Assembly: GCF_000092125.1 (NCBI RefSeq)
Contig: NC_014212.1
Coordinates: forward strand, 3,124,279-3,188,278
Direction: 5' to 3'
DNA: 64,000 nucleotides
DNA from: Allomeiothermus silvanus DSM 9946
Lineage (GTDB): Bacteria; Deinococcota; Deinococci; Deinococcales; Thermaceae
The notes under the pieces are model-generated. The model searched no databases. It saw nothing but the letters and a program-made list of their open reading frames with translations, and had not been told where the DNA came from. The position numbers and the translations under genes were made by a program. Positions 25,660 to 34,998 of the stretch are shown in pieces (positions within the stretch are counted from its first letter, which is position 1; the number at the start of each line of letters is the position of its first letter).

Positions 25660-26466
25660 TTACTCACTCACGTCGGCTTTGTGTGCAAGGGTATAGGCCT
25701 CGTTGCGGGAAATTCCCGCTTCCACCAAGGCCTTGACCAGATCTTTTCCGCTGAGCCCTTGGCCTTTGAAGTGCTCGAGCAGTTCTTCAGGGTTTTGCGT
25801 TTCGCGTTTAGCGTCTTGCGCCTTTGGCCCTAACACGATCACAAACTCCCCCCTGGGCTCACGGAAGTGCTCCTGCGCGGCTTTGAGGCTTCCCCGCCAA
25901 ATCTCCTCGTGCAGCTTGGAAAGTTCGCGGGCCAGGGCTACCGGGTGCTCAGGTCCGTATAGCTTTGCCAGGTCTTCCAGGGTCTGCTGCAGGCGGTGGG
26001 GGGCCTCGTAGAGCACTACGGTGCGGCCTTGGGCCATCTGCTCGAGCCGGGCTTTGCGTTCGGAGCTTTTCTGTGGCAAAAAACCCTCAAAAGCAAAGCG
26101 GGCGGTGGGCATTCCGGAGGCCACTAAAGCCGGGATCAGCGCGGTGGGGCCAGGCAACACCTCGAGCTGCCAGCCCTCCCGCACCGCTAGCGCCACCAGT
26201 TCCGCGCCGGGGTCAGAGATGCCGGGGGTTCCGGCGTCGGTGGCATAGGCCACGTAGCTGTACCCCGCGAGCAGGTCCTTAGCCCGGCGTAGGGTGTGTT
26301 GGTCGAGCCGCACCATCTTTTTGTGAAGGCCGTAATGTTGGAGCAAAACCCCGGTGCGGCGGGTATCCTCACAAGCTACGACGTCCGCTTCCCTAAGCAC
26401 CCGCAGGGCCCGCAGGGTGATGTCCTCGAGGTTGCCGATGGGCGTAGGTACCAACACCAGCCGCAT
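25660..26466 (-). CDS. rsmI: 16S rRNA (cytidine-1402 2'-O)-methyltransferase RsmI
   Basis: 268 residues. Methylates the ribose of C1402 in the decoding centre. Family motifs: VPTPIGNLEDITLRAL at the N-terminus, ACEDTRRTGVLL, ATDAGTPGISDPG (SAM binding), PGPTALIPALVASG and FEGFLPQKSSERK. The C-terminal helical extension (GLSGKDLVKALVEAGISRNEAYTLA) is also typical. Probably co-transcribed with the DUF3187 gene upstream and pfkA downstream. Confidence 0.95.
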   Translation of the reverse strand: MRLVLVPTPIGNLEDITLRALRVLREADVVACEDTRRTGVLLQHYGLHKKMVRLDQHTLRRAKDLLAGYSYVAYATDAGTPGISDPGAELVALAVREGWQLEVLPGPTALIPALVASGMPTARFAFEGFLPQKSSERKARLEQMAQGRTVVLYEAPHRLQQTLEDLAKLYGPEHPVALARELSKLHEEIWRGSLKAAQEHFREPRGEFVIVLGPKAQDAKRETQNPEELLEHFKGQGLSGKDLVKALVEAGISRNEAYTLAHKADVSE

Positions 26467-26526
26467 AGGCCCTATCTTACGGGCTCGAGGTCCCCACCCC
26501 GCGAAGCGCCTCCAGAGTTTCCTCGC

Positions 26527-27402
26527 TCACCACGGGCAACCCCACTCTTCCTGCCAGGTAAGCGCCACATCGGGCAAGGCGGGGGTCACGTCCTCGCTGA
26601 AGGAAAACTTGCCCGGCACATAACGCAGCGCCACTATTACCGCCGCGAATTCCCCCCCTATTTGCAGGGGGCTGGTGGTAGCCTGCAGCTCGAGCCGTCC
26701 GGGCAGATCCCAGGGCAGACCGGTCCAGCCGCGCAGACCCAGGCTGGGGCGGGTGCCGAAGTCGCCAAAGAGTGGCTGTGGGCCAAAGGGGAGGGCGATC
26801 TGCCCGAGGAGGCCCCAAGTCTCCTCATCCCAGCCCACCACCACCGCCAGGCGAAAGCCGCCTGAGCCCAAGTAGCGGCTCGAGTCTCCCAGCGGGAGCG
26901 CCAGCGAGAGGCGCCCCCAGCTTTTCCCCGGCCCGGTAACGGCCCAACCCAGCACCAGATCCCCCACCCCGAATACGGGGGCGGTGATTTCATGGGGAGG
27001 CTGCCCCTGCCGGCGCATAGATAAGTAAGTCTGCGGCGGGAGTGGGCTCATGGGCATGCGGAGCGCCTCGTGGATGGGGTTCAGCAGGTAGTCGAGAAAC
27101 CCTCCATAATAAAGCCGAATCGGCACCTGGGCGCTCAGTTCACCCCAAGGGGTGGGGGCGTACATCTGTGGCGTGAGGCGGATCTCCTCCAGGTCCACGG
27201 CGATCTCCCCCCAGGCCCCCGAGTCGTAGGAGAGGTGGTTGGCTAAAGCGGTCTCGAGGAGGATCCGGCACTTCGAAATCGGCGAGTGCCCTGCAGGCGG
27301 CAGATATACGCCACTAATGGGGTTCCAAACCTCGTTTTGCGCCCGGACTGAGCCAACTAGCCATAAAACCGCCAGCAGACCGATCAGCCCAAGCCTACCC
27401 AT
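26527..27402 (-). CDS. DUF3187-type outer-membrane-like protein
   Basis: About 291 residues from ATG 27402, with a signal peptide ending near VGSVRAQ. The segment WGELSAQVPIRLYYGGFLDYLLNPIHEALRMP corresponds to the most conserved block of DUF3187, followed by alternating hydrophobic strands that suggest a beta barrel. The protein would sit in the outer membrane. Function unknown. IS481 copy 4 lies 105 bp upstream. Confidence 0.7.
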   Translation of the reverse strand: MGRLGLIGLLAVLWLVGSVRAQNEVWNPISGVYLPPAGHSPISKCRILLETALANHLSYDSGAWGEIAVDLEEIRLTPQMYAPTPWGELSAQVPIRLYYGGFLDYLLNPIHEALRMPMSPLPPQTYLSMRRQGQPPHEITAPVFGVGDLVLGWAVTGPGKSWGRLSLALPLGDSSRYLGSGGFRLAVVVGWDEETWGLLGQIALPFGPQPLFGDFGTRPSLGLRGWTGLPWDLPGRLELQATTSPLQIGGEFAAVIVALRYVPGKFSFSEDVTPALPDVALTWQEEWGCPW

Positions 27403-27506
27403 CCCTAAGCAGTTTACCTCCAGCAATCCAGGTGAACCCTTCCGCTCCTTGCGGATCCCAAAAATCCAACGTATGGGAGCAGATTTTTCGCCTAAGCATA
27501 TAGGGC

Positions 27507-28646
27507 TGAACCCGGACAAACACATGTGAGACTCTAAGCTGGGATAAAAAGAGGGGAACCGACCAGGAAAGGAGGTTCCCCAGGTGCAGTTTACCACCGT
27601 TGGCCGAGAGATATGGAGAGGCGCTAGACAAGCACAGAGGCTGGCCGAGGCCAACGCAAGCGACCCAGAGGTCCAGGAACGTCTGCGCAAGCTCCGACTG
27701 GTCAAAGCCCTGCGTGAAAGTAAAAAGAGCTGGAAGGAGATCCAGGACCTGGTCGGGATCAGCCGGGCCACCTACCACCGCTGGCAAAAAGCCCTAAAAG
27801 AAAAGGGCCTGGCTGGACTCAAACCCCGCTCCCGCCGCCCTAAGCACCTGCGCACAAAGGTCCACTGGACCCCAGGGCTGCTCATTAGAATAGAAACTCT
27901 CCGCAAGGAAAACCCCACCTGGGGACGCTGGTCCATCTGGCTTACCCTCCGCAAGGAGGGTTTCCAGATGAGCGAACGCACGGTGGGGCGCATCCTGGCC
28001 TACCTGGAGAAGCACCGACGTATCGAGAGCGTGGCCGGCTACCTGGCCCGGACTCAAAGAGGGAAGCTAAAGCGAAGGGTAAACCGGCCCTACGCCAAAA
28101 GGAAGCCCCGAGGATACGAGGCCAGGGCTCCTGGGGACCTGGTCCAGGTGGACACCCTCACCCTGACCTTAGGACCGGGAAGCATGGTCAAGCACTTCTC
28201 GGCGATTGACCTCCATAGCCGGTTTGTCCTGGCGGAGGTGCACAGCCGGGCCACGGCTAAGCTTTCTGAGGGGTTCTTGTCCTTGCTTCTGGCCAGGGCC
28301 CCTTTTCCCATCCGGGCCATCCAGGTGGATGGGGGCAGCGAGTTCATGGCCGAGTTTGAGGAGGCCTGCTGTGCTCTGGGGATTGCCTTGTTTGTGCTAC
28401 CGCCGAGGAGTCCTAAACTCAATGGTCACGTGGAGCGGATGCAGCGGACCTTCAAGGAGGAGTTCTACACCCGGCCTTTGCCCACCCCGCTCAGCGAGCT
28501 GCAGGCAGAGCTGGATACCTACCTGGACTACTACAACCGCCGAAGGCCTCACATGGCCCTGGGGGGTCTTGCTCCGCTGGAGTTTTTGGCTAAGATGCAA
28601 GAGGAGTCGGTTCCTCAAAGAGTCTCAAATGTGTTGACCGATTACA
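27507..28646 (+). mobile_element. IS481-type insertion sequence, copy 4
   Basis: Same ends as the other copies. AGGGC precedes the left end (27502-27506) and occurs again at 28646-28650, so the terminal A is shared with the duplication here. The right copy directly abuts the TTGACA of the 16S rRNA promoter. Confidence 0.95.
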
Positions 28647-28654
28647 GGGCTTGA
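27584..28654 (+). CDS. IS481-type transposase, copy 4
   Basis: Protein identical to copy 1 through LTDY. GTG start at 27584. After the element end the frame adds Arg-Ala and stops at the TGA contained in the TTGACA -35 hexamer of the rRNA promoter, so the target promoter itself supplies the stop codon. Confidence 0.94.
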   Translation: MQFTTVGREIWRGARQAQRLAEANASDPEVQERLRKLRLVKALRESKKSWKEIQDLVGISRATYHRWQKALKEKGLAGLKPRSRRPKHLRTKVHWTPGLLIRIETLRKENPTWGRWSIWLTLRKEGFQMSERTVGRILAYLEKHRRIESVAGYLARTQRGKLKRRVNRPYAKRKPRGYEARAPGDLVQVDTLTLTLGPGSMVKHFSAIDLHSRFVLAEVHSRATAKLSEGFLSLLLARAPFPIRAIQVDGGSEFMAEFEEACCALGIALFVLPPRSPKLNGHVERMQRTFKEEFYTRPLPTPLSELQAELDTYLDYYNRRRPHMALGGLAPLEFLAKMQEESVPQRVSNVLTDYRA

Positions 28655-28679
28655 CAACACCTAGAGGGGTTGCTACACT
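28651..28679 (+). promoter_or_regulatory. 16S rRNA promoter, abutted by IS481 copy 4
   Basis: TTGACA (28651-28656), 17-bp spacer, TACACT (28674-28679): the same -35 and -10 as the tRNA-Leu promoter. Its assignment to the 16S gene rests on the processing-stem half just downstream (28712-28736), which pairs with the 16S trailer. Confidence 0.8.
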
Positions 28680-28711
28680 ACTCGGTGCTGCTTGAGGGAA
28701 ACCGATAGCGG

Positions 28712-28736
28712 GCGAACCTTGAAAAGGAAGATCAGC
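28712..28736 (+). other. 5' half of the 16S rRNA processing stem
   Basis: GCGAACC (28712-28718) and AAGGAAGATCAGC (28724-28736) are exact complements of GGTTCGC (31765-31771) and GCTGATCTTCCTT (31747-31759), with symmetrical 5-base internal loops. This is the leader-trailer helix cut during 16S maturation. It is separated from the mature 5' end by the IS256-type insertion. Confidence 0.85.
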
Positions 28737-28749
28737 AAGCGAGGTTCCG

Positions 28750-30124
28750 TCAATAGGTGTGTAAACCTGCTCAGGCAGCGACCTCCTCCTGGGTGACCTC
28801 GATGCCGTCCTCGTAGCGCACCCCGGCGTGGACCTTGGCCAGCAACTCCGGGGCATTCAACCGCCGGAACCTCTTTTGGGCCACCATCAGCATCTTCCAG
28901 ATCACTGCCGTGGCCCGTTCCACCTTCTTGAACCGCTTGGCCGCATCCGTCCGCAGCCGCAGTGCGGCGAAGGGCGATTCGATCACGTTCGTGGTCCGCA
29001 GGTGGCGCCAGTGCTCCTTGGGGTACCGGTAGAAGGTCACCATCCGCTCCCAGTCCCGCCCCAGCGTCTGCGCCGCCTTGCCGTAGCCGTGCCGGTGACA
29101 CCAGGCCTCGAACTCCTTGCCCTTCCGTTCCGCCTCCGCCCGGGTCGGCGCGTAGGCGATGGCCCCCAGCATGGGCTTGGCCACGGCCTGCTGGTGGCGC
29201 GGCAACTGCTCCAGCACATTGAGCACCTTGTGGTTCCAGCACCGCTGCTCGTCGGCCTCCGGCCACACGTTGCGCAGTGCCCCCCAGATCCCCAGGTGCC
29301 CGTCCCCGATCACCAGCCGCGGCGCGTTCATCCCCCGCTCCCGCAGGTCCCGCAGCACTTCCGACCAGCTCTCCACCGACTCCCGGTACCCGGGTACGAC
29401 CGCCACCACCACCTTGCGGCCATCCGACAAGGCGGCGATGGCCACCAAGAGCGCCGCCCGCTCGCGCTCCAAGCCCGCCTTCACGTACACCCCGTCCACC
29501 CACAGGTAGACCACCGCCCGGTCGTCCAGCCGCTGCGTGCGCCAGGCCTCCCACTCCGCCTGCCACCGCTCCTTCAGGCGGGCTACCGTCCGGGCCGAAA
29601 GCGCCGCCTCCTCTCCGAGCAGCCCCCGCAGGGCCAGGTCGAAGTCGCCCTCGGCCAGCCCGTGCAGGTACAGCTCGGGCAACAGCTCCGAGACCTCCCT
29701 CGTGCGCCGGGCGAACAGGGGGAGAATCCGGCTCTCGAACCGCTCCTCCACCCCCCGGACCCGGGGCCGCCGCACCTCGATGGTGCCCATGGAGGTCGTC
29801 AGCTTCCGCGGCTTGCCGTAGCCGTTGCGGTAACCGCACGCATCGACGGCCGCCCGCCTCTCATACCGGGCACGGCCCAGAAATTCCGTCACTTCCTCCT
29901 CCAGCAGCCCCTGCATCAACTCCCGGATCTTCCCCCTCAGCCAATCCCGCAACGTCTCCCAGGTGGGAGATGACGAACGGGCCTCAAGGTGTTCGCCTAT
30001 CGGCGAAGCAGCCACTTTGGTACGCTTCCCCATGGCGGTGTGCCTCCTCCCTCGGGCTTCAAGCCCTCACTTTTTTGCCAGGAGGAAGGATACACCGCCC
30101 TCAGCGTATTTCCACACCCCTTGA
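28750..30124 (-). mobile_element. IS256-type insertion sequence in the 16S leader
   Basis: Imperfect inverted repeats bound it: TCAATAGGTGTGTAAA at 28750 against TCAAGGGGTGTGGAAA (complement, ending 30124), continuing to GCT.AGG. It encodes one Mutator-type transposase. I find no matching 8-bp target duplication on its two flanks, so the junctions may have been reshuffled by recombination. It lies between the 16S promoter/processing-stem half and the mature 16S. Confidence 0.85.
28771..30033 (-). CDS. IS256-family (Mutator-type) transposase
   Basis: 420 residues, intact. DDE residues lie in VYLWVDGVYVKAG, RLVIGDGHLGIWG and RTTNVIESPFAALRLRT; the latter is the family signature around the catalytic Glu, and QRCWNHKVLNVLEQLP is the conserved C/H segment between. 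ATG 30033 has GGAGG upstream. It is transcribed against the 16S gene, so 16S transcription passes through it in antisense. Confidence 0.94.
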   Translation of the reverse strand: MGKRTKVAASPIGEHLEARSSSPTWETLRDWLRGKIRELMQGLLEEEVTEFLGRARYERRAAVDACGYRNGYGKPRKLTTSMGTIEVRRPRVRGVEERFESRILPLFARRTREVSELLPELYLHGLAEGDFDLALRGLLGEEAALSARTVARLKERWQAEWEAWRTQRLDDRAVVYLWVDGVYVKAGLERERAALLVAIAALSDGRKVVVAVVPGYRESVESWSEVLRDLRERGMNAPRLVIGDGHLGIWGALRNVWPEADEQRCWNHKVLNVLEQLPRHQQAVAKPMLGAIAYAPTRAEAERKGKEFEAWCHRHGYGKAAQTLGRDWERMVTFYRYPKEHWRHLRTTNVIESPFAALRLRTDAAKRFKKVERATAVIWKMLMVAQKRFRRLNAPELLAKVHAGVRYEDGIEVTQEEVAA

Positions 30125-30187
30125 TGGTATCTCTCAGCAAGCCACAAAACCCTTACCTTTGAACTACACAGGTAATCCTGTGAACCA

Positions 30188-31682
<1,495 letters not shown>

Positions 31683-31746
31683 AAGGAGCAATCGCCGTCG
31701 CAAGGCGGCCATGGCGGTCTGTTATGGGTTTCGGACCGCGCGCTCG

Positions 31747-31771
31747 GCTGATCTTCCTTAAACCGGTTCGC
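31747..31771 (+). other. 3' half of the 16S rRNA processing stem
   Basis: Complementary to 28712-28736 (20 of 25 positions pair, the rest forming a symmetrical internal loop). It shows that the leader upstream of the IS256-type element belongs to a 16S unit. Confidence 0.85.
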
Positions 31772-31773
31772 AA

Positions 31774-31803
31774 AAGCCACCTCCCTCGAGGTGGCTTTTT
31801 TTA
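31774..31803 (+). terminator. Terminator of the 16S rRNA unit
   Basis: AAAGCCACCTC-CCTC-GAGGTGGCTTT with a run of T: a strong intrinsic terminator ~92 bases after the mature 3' end, confirming that this 16S is a monocistronic unit. Confidence 0.92.
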
Positions 31804-31946
31804 TTGGTTTTCTGGCTGGTCCTCGTTAGGGAGGATACAGCCCGTGTTAGGTCACTGTCCCCAAACCCAGGTTTGTGCATACTAGAACAAGGAACTGCCC
31901 GCGAAGGCAGACAAAAACCCGGTCAGGGTGTTTACGGGAAAAAACA

Positions 31947-32444
31947 ATGGGTTCGCCACATAAGCCACAGTCAGGCTCTAAAATAGGTCGCCGTCGGGTA
32001 GTTTCAGCGGGCGGGGTGGTGTTACGCATGGGCCGCAGGGGGTTGGAAGTGCTACTGGTGACCCTACGCCAGGGCGCGGTGTGGAGTCTACCCAAGGGCC
32101 AGGTGGAGCCGGGCGAGCGCTACGCTGAGACCGCCGTACGCGAGGTACGCGAGGAGACTAGCGTAGAGGCCCGCATCCTGGCCCCGCTGGGGCGGATTCG
32201 CTACCACTTTACCGTGCGTGATGAGGCCATCCCGGTGGCCGTCACCAAGGAAGTACATTACTTTTTGATGCGCTACCAAGCCGGGGAGCCCAAGCCACAA
32301 CTAGCCGAAGTGGAGGGGGCGGAGTGGGTTCCGGTGCGCGTAGCCCTGGCCCGGCTCTCCTACGCCAACGAGCGGGATATGCTACATAGGGCCCTGAGCC
32401 GCTGGGAGAAACCCAGCCGCTCGCTGGCGGCGACCCAGGTGTAG
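31947..32444 (+). CDS. Nudix hydrolase
   Basis: 165 residues from ATG 31947 (MGSPHKPQ); the frame is open further upstream but without a better start. The Nudix box is complete: G-QVEPG-E-RYAETAV-REVREET-SV (residues ~58-80). These enzymes hydrolyse nucleoside diphosphates linked to another moiety. The preceding LPKGQVEPGE resembles the Ap6A hydrolase/MutT-like group, but substrate cannot be decided. It is the first gene after the 16S terminator. Confidence 0.88.
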   Translation: MGSPHKPQSGSKIGRRRVVSAGGVVLRMGRRGLEVLLVTLRQGAVWSLPKGQVEPGERYAETAVREVREETSVEARILAPLGRIRYHFTVRDEAIPVAVTKEVHYFLMRYQAGEPKPQLAEVEGAEWVPVRVALARLSYANERDMLHRALSRWEKPSRSLAATQV

Positions 32445-32578
32445 GAGTTCGCCGCAAGGAAGGGTGGGGTAGCAGGGAGCCCTATCTTTTTAGGTGTTGT
32501 CAGGAACGTTTGCTTTTCTTGATCCGCTTAGTATAGGGGCGGGTGTTAGACCTCGAGTACCCCAGCCAAGGAGTAAGC

Positions 32579-33265
32579 ATGGGCCTGCGTGAACGCATGG
32601 TAGAAATCACCACACCTGAAGAAGCTGACCAGTTCATCGATCAAAACCCTCTAGCCGCCATTTTCAAGGCCGGAACCTGCCACAAAACCATGCAGGGCTG
32701 GGGCCACGTGCAGAAGTTCCTCGAGCCCCGTGAGGACATAAGGGTGGGGATCATCCGGGTGGTGGAACACCGCGCCGCTTCCAACCGCATAGCTCTGCGC
32801 AGCGGCATCGTCCACCACTCACCACAGATCATCCTGTTCAGAAAGGGCCAGCCCCTATACGAACTCAACAATTGGGACATCACCCCGGAAAACCTCGAGC
32901 CCGCTAAGGCCTTGCTACCCGAGCCAGGCCAGCCAACGCAGGAGACGGGGGTGAGCCGCTCGAGCCTGGACGTCTACAAACGCATCCTCGACCTATATCT
33001 AGAGGGCCACCTCAGCGAGTACGAGTTCCAACTGGCTTATCTCAACACCTTCCGCGGCGATGCATCTTTGCGCAGCCAGGAGGAGTTCGAACTGATCAAC
33101 AGCCTCTTCGGCAACCCCGACCAGGGTACCGCCACGGGCACAGCCGGAAACCTGGAACACCACCTCCACCCGCTGGCCATCATGCAGCACGAGGCGCGCC
33201 ACCCTCAGGCCACCCCGCTGCGCGAACGGGCGGCGGCGCTGCGGGAGAAGCTCAAGGGTTTTTGA
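32579..33265 (+). CDS. Bacilliredoxin-like protein (YtxJ/DUF2847) with C-terminal extension
   Basis: 228 residues. The first ~110 form a thioredoxin-like monothiol domain with FKAGTCHKTMQGW (Thr-Cys-His-Lys, single active cysteine) and the cis-Pro loop GIVHHSPQIILF, as in YtxJ/BrxC, which removes bacillithiol from proteins. Bacillithiol is known in this phylum. The remaining ~115 residues (LDVYKRILDLYLEGHLSEYEFQ...) are helical and not part of the usual ~110-residue protein. RBS AAGGAG before ATG 32579. Confidence 0.8.
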   Translation: MGLRERMVEITTPEEADQFIDQNPLAAIFKAGTCHKTMQGWGHVQKFLEPREDIRVGIIRVVEHRAASNRIALRSGIVHHSPQIILFRKGQPLYELNNWDITPENLEPAKALLPEPGQPTQETGVSRSSLDVYKRILDLYLEGHLSEYEFQLAYLNTFRGDASLRSQEEFELINSLFGNPDQGTATGTAGNLEHHLHPLAIMQHEARHPQATPLRERAAALREKLKGF

Positions 33266-33294
33266 GGCGCACGCAGGAGAACAAGCCTTCGGCT

Positions 33295-34209
33295 TCAGCC
33301 TTTGCTGAAGAGCAACTGCTGGGCAGCCTCCTCCGGGGTGAGCCCTCCGTAGGCTACTTGCTCGATGAGGCCTTGGCCCTCGCGGGTTCTGCGTCTGCCC
33401 CACTCCTGAATCACGCTCTCCACCTCGAAGCGGGCCCGCTCCAGCCGCTGGCTATTGAGCAAGCCCTGCTCGAGGATGTGGCGGTAGTGTTTGTCCATTG
33501 CTTCAAAGAGTTCGTCCACGCCCTCGGCCTTGGGGGCTACGGCGGTCAGTACCGGGGGCTTCCATCCGCCGGGACGGGCCGGGGCCAGCTCGAGCGTGGT
33601 CTTCAACTCCTGCACAATCCGCTCTCCGCCCGGCAGGTCGAACTTGTTGACCACGAACACGTCGGCGATCTCCATTACCCCAGCCTTGAAGGCCTGTACG
33701 GCGTCCCCGGCAGCAGGGGTCAGCACCAGAACGGTGGTATCGGCTACCCGAACGATGTCTACCTCAGACTGACCCACCCCTACCGTCTCCACGAAGATCC
33801 GCTCGAAGCCAAAGGCCTCCAAAAGGGCCAGGGCCGCTACCGTAGCCCCGGCCAACCCGCCGAGGGCTCCCCGGCTCGCCAGGGAACGGATAAAAACCCC
33901 TGGGTCCTGGTGGTGGCGCATCATGCGGATACGGTCGCCCAGGATGGCCCCGCCAGTGAAGGGGCTCGAGGGGTCTACCGCCAGCACCGCCACCCTCTCC
34001 CCGCGCTGCCGCGCTTTCTCGATCAGCCGGTCGGTGAGGGTACTCTTGCCCGCTCCAGGGCTCCCCGTAAGCCCCACTACCCGCGCTTGTCCGTGACCGC
34101 GTAAGCGTTTGAGCAGTTCCTGCCCCAAGGGGTGACCCGATTCCGCCAAGGTGATAGCCCGGGCCAAGGCCCGTATATCCCCTGCTCTAAAACGTTCGTA
34201 CAGCTCCAT
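33295..34209 (-). CDS. meaB: GTPase MeaB (methylmalonyl-CoA mutase chaperone)
   Basis: 304 residues. G3E-family GTPase that protects and loads adenosylcobalamin in methylmalonyl-CoA mutase. Walker A GLTGSPGAGKSTLTDRLI (~46), AVDPSSPFTGGAILGDRIRM (switch I), VETVGVGQSEVDI (switch II, Walker B), and VVNKFDLPG as base-recognition motif (NKxD). The dimerisation helices at the C-terminus are complete. No mutase gene is in the window. Links to the B12 theme of the first gene are indirect. Confidence 0.93.
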   Translation of the reverse strand: MELYERFRAGDIRALARAITLAESGHPLGQELLKRLRGHGQARVVGLTGSPGAGKSTLTDRLIEKARQRGERVAVLAVDPSSPFTGGAILGDRIRMMRHHQDPGVFIRSLASRGALGGLAGATVAALALLEAFGFERIFVETVGVGQSEVDIVRVADTTVLVLTPAAGDAVQAFKAGVMEIADVFVVNKFDLPGGERIVQELKTTLELAPARPGGWKPPVLTAVAPKAEGVDELFEAMDKHYRHILEQGLLNSQRLERARFEVESVIQEWGRRRTREGQGLIEQVAYGGLTPEEAAQQLLFSKG

Positions 34210-34307
34210 GAGGCCATTCTATGGCTACACCCAGGGACATAAGCCAAAGTAGCTTTTCTATGCGCCACCCCCGGCATTTTCCGGGAGTGGCTCCTGGCTT
34301 ACAAGCG

Positions 34308-34679
34308 CTAGGTCAGTGCGATACAGGCCACCTCTACTGCCACGTCACGGGGAAGCCGGGCCACCTGGATAGTAGCCCGAGCCGGGAAGGGGGCGCTAAA
34401 GTATTCGCCGTAGACCTTGTTGAAAGCAGCGAAATCATTCATGTCGCGGAGGTAACAGGTGGTTTGCACTACCTTGGAAAGCCCGCTCCCCGCGGCCTCG
34501 AGCACGGCTTGTAGGTTTTTCATAACCCGATGGGTCTGGGTTTCTACGTCACCGCTCTCGAGGCTGCCATCAGGCCGCAGGGGAATCTGGCCCGAAACAA
34601 ACACCATCCCACCTGCGACGATGGCTTGGCTGTAAGGACCTATAGCTGCCGGAGCTTGGAGGGTCTCAACCTTCTTCAT
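34308..34679 (-). CDS. ridA: RidA family enamine/imine deaminase
   Basis: 123 residues. Hydrolyses reactive 2-aminoacrylate-type enamines formed by PLP enzymes. Signature: AIGPYSQAIVAGGMVFVSGQIPL, the arginine in FPARATIQVARLPRDV that binds the substrate carboxylate, and VEVACIAL at the end. It lies upstream of meaB on the same strand (~100 bp gap). Confidence 0.94.
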   Translation of the reverse strand: MKKVETLQAPAAIGPYSQAIVAGGMVFVSGQIPLRPDGSLESGDVETQTHRVMKNLQAVLEAAGSGLSKVVQTTCYLRDMNDFAAFNKVYGEYFSAPFPARATIQVARLPRDVAVEVACIALT

Positions 34680-34746
34680 AGCAAAAGCTTACACCCCCGC
34701 GCCCCGTATACGTTTCGTTTATAGATTTTTGGTACAAAAGCCCCTG

Positions 34747-34941
34747 ATGGAAAGAGGGACGCCCAGTCAAGTCAAAACCGAGTTCATCCGATATCTACTG
34801 GATTTGCTGGAGCGGGAGGGGTTCGACGTTACCTTTTACGACGAACCCACCAATGCCCAGATCGTCTTTCCCCTGGAGGGCTCGCTATGGCGGCTGCGGG
34901 CCAGCGCGATCGAACCCTACTACGAGCACGACCAAGGGTAA
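34747..34941 (+). CDS. Conserved small hypothetical protein
   Basis: 64 residues from ATG 34747. Acidic/basic mixed, no membrane segment: IRYLLDLLEREGFDVTFYD, then IVFPLEGSLWRLRA and a short acidic end. Coding looks real (GC-rich third positions, no long competing frame), but I do not recognise a family. It is divergent from ridA, and a TATAGA about 20 bases upstream could be its -10. Confidence 0.6.
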   Translation: MERGTPSQVKTEFIRYLLDLLEREGFDVTFYDEPTNAQIVFPLEGSLWRLRASAIEPYYEHDQG

Positions 34942-34998
34942 ACCGCCAACGCAATGTGTAGCGGACGCTTCTTTCAACCCAGTCGGTGGGCTTGGGTC

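Noticed and set aside
26527-27771. A 414-residue fusion reading from IS481 copy 4 antisense into the DUF3187 gene
   Set aside because: The first part is antisense IS DNA; the DUF3187 protein has its own ATG and signal peptide at 27402.
31683-31773. tRNA or 23S start in the 16S trailer
   Set aside because: Only the processing stem and a strong terminator are present; no cloverleaf or 23S sequence.
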